Of a stretch of DNA of 10,476 bases, positions 6,507 through 10,476 are shown piece by piece. Position numbers and translations under genes: made by a program. The notes under the pieces are model-generated. The model did not search any database, was not told where the DNA came from, and was given only the letters and a program-made list of their open reading frames with translations. Every line of letters starts with the position of its first letter. Within the stretch, counting starts at the first letter, position 1. The stretch lies in contig JAIPFN010000210.1 of NCBI GenBank assembly GCA_021736615.1, positions 1 through 10,476 of the forward strand. The letters run 5' to 3'. Source of the DNA: Phycisphaerae bacterium. Lineage in GTDB: Bacteria > Planctomycetota > Phycisphaerae > Sedimentisphaerales > Anaerohalosphaeraceae.

Positions 6507-7304
6507 ATGAAGCCACTATTAATCGTAAACGGTGCGGTAGGGCGTATGGGTAAACGTATTATTGCTCTGGCAGCCGAAAGTGAACTTTTTGACATCTGTG
6601 CCGCCGTCGATATCCCGCAGTCTCCCGATCAGGGCAAAGACGCCGGCCTCGCTGCCGGTATCGGTGAGATCGGTGTAGCTATAACGTCCGAATACCCGGC
6701 GACTGCCGATGTTATGATAGATTTCTCGCTGCCCGAGGCAACCGATGTCGTTATCGACTATTGCGTAAAGGGCAACGTCGCACTGGTACTGGCAACAACC
6801 GGTCTAAGCGAGGCCCAGGTAGACAAGCTAAAAGTAGCCGCCAAGACTATCCCAATCGTCTATGCGACCAATATGTCCGTCGGCATGAACGTTTTGTTCG
6901 CAACCGTCGGCAAGGTGGCAAAAATGCTCGGCGAAGACTACGACATTGAGATCACCGAGGCCCACCACCGCTTTAAAAAGGACTCGCCAAGCGGGACGGC
7001 TCTTTCGCTGGCAGAAGAGATCGCAACGGCAACCGACCGCCCGTTCCCGGGCTGTCTGGTACACGGCAGAGAGGGCAAAGAAGCACTCCGCGAAAAAGGC
7101 ACGATTGGGATGCACGCGATAAGAGCAGGCGATATAACCGGCCAGCACAGCGTAATCTACGGCGCACTGGGAGAAACAGTAACGATATCCCACAACGCCC
7201 ACAACCGAGACAACTTCGCAAGGGGAGCAGTAAGAGCGGCAAACTGGATAACAACCAAACCAGCAGCACTATACTCAATGAAAAACGTACTGGGAATAGA
7301 ATAG
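6507..7304 (+). CDS. dapB: 4-hydroxy-tetrahydrodipicolinate reductase
   Basis: A 265-residue cytoplasmic enzyme that reduces 4-hydroxy-tetrahydrodipicolinate with NAD(P)H to tetrahydrodipicolinate, in the diaminopimelate/lysine pathway. The Rossmann nucleotide-binding loop is G9-A-V-G12-R-M-G15. The substrate-binding and catalytic stretch EAHHRFKKDSPSGTA (151-165) holds H153 and K157, equivalent to H159 and K163 of E. coli DapB. RAGDITGQHSV (206-216) and the C-terminal SHNAHNRDNFARGAV are also family-typical. The length is close to the usual 265-275, so the enzyme looks complete and functional. Codon use changes in the last 65-80 codons: Ile shifts to ATA, Arg to AGA/CGA/AGG and Gly partly to GGA, whereas earlier codons favour ATC, CGT/CGC and GGT/GGC. 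This suggests that the 3' end was replaced by recombination when the following cassette arrived. Confidence 0.96.
   Translation: MKPLLIVNGAVGRMGKRIIALAAESELFDICAAVDIPQSPDQGKDAGLAAGIGEIGVAITSEYPATADVMIDFSLPEATDVVIDYCVKGNVALVLATTGLSEAQVDKLKVAAKTIPIVYATNMSVGMNVLFATVGKVAKMLGEDYDIEITEAHHRFKKDSPSGTALSLAEEIATATDRPFPGCLVHGREGKEALREKGTIGMHAIRAGDITGQHSVIYGALGETVTISHNAHNRDNFARGAVRAANWITTKPAALYSMKNVLGIE
7278..7304 (+). repeat. Upstream copy of dapB-terminus duplication
   Basis: The last eight codons and stop of the intact dapB (MKNVLGIE, stop TAG). The same segment recurs at 9503-9529 with 23 of 27 bases identical; three changes are synonymous third-position changes and the fourth is TAG to TAA. The pair brackets the restriction-modification cassette. 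Confidence 0.85.
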
Positions 7305-7315
7305 AGGATTTAGTC

Positions 7316-7969
7316 ATGAAAAAAAAGCTAACCATTGCAACATTACGGAAAGAAGCATCGCAATTTTCAGTCGAAGAGTCAAAACACAATGAGCCATTGC
7401 TATACGGTGTAACTGACGGAAAAGCTGTAGGCACTTATTTAGAGCACAAGTTTCAATCTTATCTCCATAAATACTATGAGTATATAGAAGGCAGTTCTGC
7501 AAAAGGAATTGACTTTCCTGAGTTATTGGTAGACATGAAAGTAACTAGTATCAAACAGCCGCAATCCTCATGTCCGTTCAAGTCAGCAAACCAAAAAATT
7601 TATGGTTTAGGCTATTCACTTTTAGTATTTGTCTATCAGAAAACAGATTGTCCCGATGATAAAACCGCGAAACTTAATATCCTTCATACTGTTTTTGTAA
7701 CTGCTGAAAGAACTGCGGATTACCAGACTACTACTGGGCTTAGAAAAATTCTTGAAAACAACGGAAACAAAGATGATATTCAGGCTTTTCTTTTAGAAAG
7801 AATGCTGCCGGTTGACGAAATTGGGGCGAGTGCACTTTCTGAAGAAATACTAAGTAATAAACCTGAGATTGGATATCTAACTATTTCAAATGCTCTACAG
7901 TGGAGACTTCAGTATAATCGAATTATCAAGGAAGCTGGTAATGTAAAAGGGATATTGAAAGTAAAATGA
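7316..7969 (+). CDS. Putative type II restriction endonuclease, PD-(D/E)XK type
   Basis: A 217-residue protein. The likely nuclease core is G64-I-D66-F-P-E-L-L-V-D73-M-K75-V, a PD-(D/E)XK-like arrangement (first D66, then D73-x-K75). An upstream acidic residue E43 in GTYLEHKFQSYL may also contribute to metal binding. A conserved-looking patch follows (QPQSSCPFKSANQKIYGLGY) and then a beta strand (SLLVFVY), as in many such folds. The assignment rests mainly on this motif and on the adjacent methyltransferase; the recognition sequence cannot be inferred. The start has AGGA 8 nt upstream and lies only 11 nt after the dapB stop, so the gene is probably expressed from the dapB transcript. The stop overlaps the methyltransferase start (ATGA). 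The sequence is visibly more AT-rich than dapB, consistent with horizontal acquisition. No controller gene is present. Confidence 0.75.
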   Translation: MKKKLTIATLRKEASQFSVEESKHNEPLLYGVTDGKAVGTYLEHKFQSYLHKYYEYIEGSSAKGIDFPELLVDMKVTSIKQPQSSCPFKSANQKIYGLGYSLLVFVYQKTDCPDDKTAKLNILHTVFVTAERTADYQTTTGLRKILENNGNKDDIQAFLLERMLPVDEIGASALSEEILSNKPEIGYLTISNALQWRLQYNRIIKEAGNVKGILKVK

Positions 7970-9486
7970 CAACAACCGTAAAATCCAAAATAATAATTGA
8001 ATTTGGGGACTTCCAAACACCATTGTCTCTAGCTGAGCAAACGGCTGAGGTTGTATTAAGCCTATTTTCTGAACCCGATACGGTCATAGAGCCAACATGT
8101 GGTTTGGGGAATTTTTTGAAATCTACGGCAAAAATACGACCGGAGATCAAGGATTTCATCGGCTGGGAGATCAACCCAGAATATGTCAAACTAGCTAAAG
8201 ATAATCTTTCTGAGTTTAATAATCGAGCTGAATTTAAGATTCAACAGCAGGACTTCTTTAGCATTGATTGGAAAAAAGTAGATGAATATTTTTCATTCCC
8301 ATTATTATTTATTGGCAATCCTCCATGGGTTACAAATACTGAACTCGGTAACCTGGATAGCTCAAATTTGCCAAATAAAAGCAATTTCCAGGGATTCTCT
8401 GGCTTTGAAGCGATTTCAGGGAAAAGTAACTTTGATATTTCTGAATGGATGCTTATAAAAATTGCCGAGTATATTTCTAACAAAGATGCGGCTATGGCAT
8501 TCCTTGTTAAAACATCTGTTGCAAGAAAATTGTTTTTACACATCTGCAAAAACAAACTGGCCATAGAAGGCACTGCTATATATCATATTGATGCAAAAAA
8601 ACATTTCAATGTTAATGTTGATGCCTGTTTATTCTATACAAAAGGAGTTAAGTATAAACCGGCTAGGTATAATTGTAAGGTACACGAATCACTGGAAGCT
8701 AATACCTGCAAACTTATTGGGCAAAGAAATGGGAAGTTAATTGCCGATATTAAACTATACGATAAACTAGCGGACATTGATTCGGGTTGCGAACTAACTT
8801 GGAGATCCGGCATAAAGCACGACTGCTCAAAGGTGATGGAGCTTAAAAAAAATAATTCAAATTTCGTTAATGGCTTTAATGAAGAAATTAGGATATCGGA
8901 TGAATATCTTTACCCTATGTACAAAAGCTCGGATATATCAAAGGATTCATTGGATGAACCTCGAAAATTTATGATTGTCACCCAAAAACGAGTAGGGGAA
9001 GAAACAAAAAGTATAAAAGTTACGTCACCCTCGACGTGGGAATATCTTCAGACGCACTCTTCATTGCTGGATAAAAGAAAAAGCAGTATATATAAGAAGT
9101 CGCCACGCTTCTCGGTATTTGGGGTTGGTGAATATAGCTTTGAGCCTTGGAAGGTGGCTATCTCAGGCCTGTATAAGAACACTGTTTTTTCACTAATTGG
9201 ACCATACCACTCTAAACCAATAGTTTTTGATGATACATGCTATTTATTGTCATTTGACAGTCAAGAAAAAGCCTCCTTCGTCTATGAGCTATTGACCTCA
9301 TCTATCGCAACAGAATTTATTCAGTCCATAGTGTTTAAAGACAATAAACGGCCAATAACCGTAGCCTTGTTAAAACGAATCAATATTATGAAAATAGCCG
9401 AGCACCTTGGGTGTATTGACAAATACAATTATTATTTCTCCAAGACAAATACAAGTCAAAAGACTCTATTTGACAAAGCTATTTAA
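7966..9486 (+). CDS. N6-adenine DNA methyltransferase of a type II R-M system
   Basis: A 506-residue S-adenosylmethionine-dependent DNA methyltransferase. The motif order is X-I-IV, as in gamma-class (TaqI-like) N6-adenine enzymes. Motif X is G14-D-F-Q-T-P19; motif I (AdoMet binding) is E42-P-T-C-G-L-G-N-F50. An acidic motif II residue, E68, lies in GWEINPE, and D96 lies in QQQDFF. The catalytic motif IV is N118-P-P-W121. Residues about 260-500 should be the target-recognition domain. It protects host DNA from the preceding endonuclease by methylating adenine in the same, unknown site. Translation is coupled to the nuclease by the 4-base overlap ATGA. A lone type IIG enzyme is unlikely, because the nuclease is a separate gene and no nuclease motif is seen here. 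It shares the AT-rich composition of its partner. Confidence 0.88.
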   Translation: MTTTVKSKIIIEFGDFQTPLSLAEQTAEVVLSLFSEPDTVIEPTCGLGNFLKSTAKIRPEIKDFIGWEINPEYVKLAKDNLSEFNNRAEFKIQQQDFFSIDWKKVDEYFSFPLLFIGNPPWVTNTELGNLDSSNLPNKSNFQGFSGFEAISGKSNFDISEWMLIKIAEYISNKDAAMAFLVKTSVARKLFLHICKNKLAIEGTAIYHIDAKKHFNVNVDACLFYTKGVKYKPARYNCKVHESLEANTCKLIGQRNGKLIADIKLYDKLADIDSGCELTWRSGIKHDCSKVMELKKNNSNFVNGFNEEIRISDEYLYPMYKSSDISKDSLDEPRKFMIVTQKRVGEETKSIKVTSPSTWEYLQTHSSLLDKRKSSIYKKSPRFSVFGVGEYSFEPWKVAISGLYKNTVFSLIGPYHSKPIVFDDTCYLLSFDSQEKASFVYELLTSSIATEFIQSIVFKDNKRPITVALLKRINIMKIAEHLGCIDKYNYYFSKTNTSQKTLFDKAI

Positions 9487-9502
9487 AAACTTTGCAGTTA
9501 AA

Positions 9503-9529
9503 ATGAAAAACGTACTCGGAATCGAGTAA
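9503..9529 (+). pseudogene. Stranded remnant of the native dapB 3' end
   Basis: The 27 bases read MKNVLGIE plus TAA, the same as the last nine codons of dapB including the stop, and lie 17 bp after the methyltransferase stop. Bases in front of the ATG do not match dapB. Its third positions (CTC, ATC, GAG) resemble codon use in the body of dapB rather than in the present dapB terminus. This fits a native end displaced by insertion of the cassette. The 9530-9607 stretch that follows shows no gene or clear promoter. Confidence 0.75.
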
Positions 9530-9607
9530 ACCTTCAAAAGTCATGTGGGTTTGTTGTCGATATGCTGGTATCAGATTTTGAAATGCGAGTAGTAATCCTT
9601 TGGGAAG

Positions 9608-10255
9608 ATGAAAATTAGATATTATCGCAGATTAATTATGGTATTGTTTTTTGCGTTTGCCGCTATTTGCGGTGTTGCATTTGGCGAGCGTCCTTTGTTT
9701 ATGGAAAACGATCCTAATCTTGCCGTTAGCGGCCAGGAGCAAGGTAAACCATCCGGCTTGCAAATCGGCGGCGGAGTTCTTGTTACCGGCCGGCCCTATA
9801 AAGACATAGATTCACGCGTTCTCGGCATTCCGTTTATAATGTATGAGGGCAAGGACTGGTCTTTTAAGGGTACGCGGTTCGATTATAAACTCTCAGAGCA
9901 GGGGCCTGTCACGTTCAAGGGTCTGCTTCGCCTTCGCACCGAAGGCTATGACACAGATGACAGTTCGGCTTTACGAGGTATGGATGACCGCGAAGTAACA
10001 CTAGATGCCGGTTTGAGTTTGGCTTTCAAGCGAAGATGGGGGACCGTGCGATTTGAGGCGTTAACAGACACACTGGGCAAAAACAATGGTCAGGAGCTTG
10101 CGATAAGCATTAGTAAGCCAATATACGCGCCGTACAATCTCAAGAAACTTTTCATCGCCCCCTTCGCCGGCGCCGAATGGCGAACGACCTCGCTAAACGA
10201 TTACTACTACGGGGTCAGAGTGTGCCGGGATAAACCGGATTGGAATAGAGATTGA
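9608..10255 (+). CDS. MipA/OmpV-family outer-membrane protein, first exon
   Basis: The frame reads 215 residues, but only the first 204 belong to the protein. Residues 1-26 are a signal peptide (KIRYYRR, then hydrophobic LIMVLFFAFAAICGVAFG). Family-like beta-barrel segments follow: LQIGGGVLVTGRPYKDIDSRVLGIPFI, FKGTRFDYKL, FKGLLRLRTEGY, VTLDAGLSLAF and LFIAPFAGAEW, ending at NDYYYGVR (197-204). Members of this family continue through further barrel strands after YYYGV. Here the frame instead enters a group II intron after codon 204 (10219) and stops 36 nt later at 10255. The rest of the gene should lie beyond the intron, outside the window; splicing would join the exons. MipA is known as a scaffold for murein hydrolase MltA and PBP1B in E. 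coli, but most family members have unclear roles. The start is uncertain: GGAAG directly abuts the ATG, and a second ATG lies 30 nt downstream. Confidence 0.8.
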   Translation: MKIRYYRRLIMVLFFAFAAICGVAFGERPLFMENDPNLAVSGQEQGKPSGLQIGGGVLVTGRPYKDIDSRVLGIPFIMYEGKDWSFKGTRFDYKLSEQGPVTFKGLLRLRTEGYDTDDSSALRGMDDREVTLDAGLSLAFKRRWGTVRFEALTDTLGKNNGQELAISISKPIYAPYNLKKLFIAPFAGAEWRTTSLNDYYYGVRVCRDKPDWNRD

Positions 10256-10476
10256 AAGTATCTTACGAGGAAAATTTAGCCAATTACTTCGGCCTTCAGC
10301 GGAGGGGCGGTTGCGGTAACGCAGCTGTCTTGAGCGACCGCGGAAAGGGTAACGCAGGCCAGCCATTGAGCTCCGAAATCACCACTTTTGTGTGCCGATC
10401 CTGTTCTGACCTGGAGAAGGCAACATCGCACGTACCGTTAAAGGCAAGGTACGTGCGGACACGGCGGAGTCGTAGA
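10220..10476 (+). mobile_element. Group II intron, 5' part (domain I), runs off window
   Basis: The intron starts with GTGTG at 10220, the usual GUGYG 5' boundary, exactly where the MipA protein stops resembling its family. The seven exon bases before the junction (GGTCAGA, 10213-10219) are perfectly complementary to TCTGACC at 10405-10411, giving an IBS1-EBS1 pairing. The region is GC-rich and full of short stems: TGCG-GTAA-CGCA with a GNRA loop (10312-10323), and a 10-bp stem CGCACGTACC/GGTACGTGCG (10427-10436 and 10448-10457). The last bases (CGGCGGAGTCGTAG) resemble the end of domain I seen just before the maturase gene in bacterial group II introns. Domains II-VI, the reverse transcriptase/maturase and the 3' splice site are beyond the window. 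No EBS2 pairing was established. It sits in phase 0 of the coding frame. Confidence 0.7.
10405..10411 (+). other. Candidate exon-binding site EBS1 of the intron
   Basis: TCTGACC pairs 7/7 with GGTCAGA at 10213-10219, the bases immediately 5' of the predicted splice junction. EBS1 normally lies in a loop of domain I and selects the 5' exon and insertion target. The spacing of about 185 nt from the intron start is reasonable for domain I. Confidence 0.6.

Noticed and set aside
6973..7434. Minus-strand 153-codon frame across dapB and the nuclease start
   Set aside because: It is antisense to dapB with Leu/Ser/Arg-rich low-complexity content, typical of a shadow frame.
10219..10255. Ordinary frameshift truncating the MipA gene
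   Set aside because: Neither other frame resumes the family sequence; both hit stops at once. An intron junction explains the break better.
10256..10476. Open frames on both strands to the window end
   Set aside because: They arise from GC-rich structured RNA of the intron. No start signal or family resemblance was found, and the intron explanation accounts for the region.
10301..10476. SRP RNA or RNase P RNA at the right end
   Set aside because: The diagnostic SRP loop (GGAAGCAGC) and RNase P core motifs are absent. The exon-pairing and GTGTG boundary favour a group II intron.

Overview
The window looks like chromosomal DNA of a Planctomycetota-type bacterium, most likely Phycisphaerae-like. 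This is an inference from gene style: a short ECF sigma factor translationally coupled to a FecR-type membrane protein, secreted ankyrin and beta-propeller proteins, a Tat-exported aldo/keto reductase, weak Shine-Dalgarno sequences, and a tmRNA gene without an encoded CCA. No taxonomic marker was searched, so the assignment is tentative.

Layout, left to right. Positions 1-257 hold no gene. They contain five copies of a 13-bp tandem repeat at the window edge, an AT-rich inverted repeat and a leftward promoter. Positions 258-5501 are a minus-strand block. In transcription order it encodes an ECF sigma factor (start about 5501), a FecR-type anti-sigma/regulator with a C-terminal ankyrin module (overlapping start/stop TAATG), a secreted ankyrin plus beta-propeller protein, a Tat-signal aldo/keto reductase, and last a 71-residue two-helix membrane protein. 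The first four are closely packed and look like one operon: a membrane signalling pair plus two exported proteins. The ankyrin module is shared between the FecR protein and its neighbour, so it was probably duplicated within the operon.

Positions 5502-5997 are non-coding, with a terminator-like hairpin, short direct repeats and a 10-nt copy of the tmRNA 3' end. The tmRNA gene ssrA (5998-6351, minus) has a readable tag peptide, GNSQLRMAA. It is divergent from dapB (6507-7304, plus), and each has a recognisable sigma-70 promoter in the shared 155-bp spacer.

Directly behind dapB sits an AT-rich two-gene restriction-modification cassette: a PD-(D/E)XK-type endonuclease followed by a gamma-class N6-adenine methyltransferase, overlapping by ATGA. 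It has no visible promoter and appears to read through from dapB. Just after the cassette (9503-9529) is a second copy of the last eight codons and stop of dapB, differing only synonymously. The final 65-80 codons of the intact dapB also change codon usage. The simplest reading is that the cassette arrived carrying a foreign dapB 3' end that repaired the gene, leaving the native terminus stranded downstream.

The right end holds the start of a MipA/OmpV-family outer-membrane protein gene. It stops resembling its family exactly where a group II intron begins (GTGTG at 10220). The intron's candidate EBS1 pairs 7/7 with the seven exon bases before the junction. The intron runs off the window, so its maturase and the second exon of the gene are not visible.
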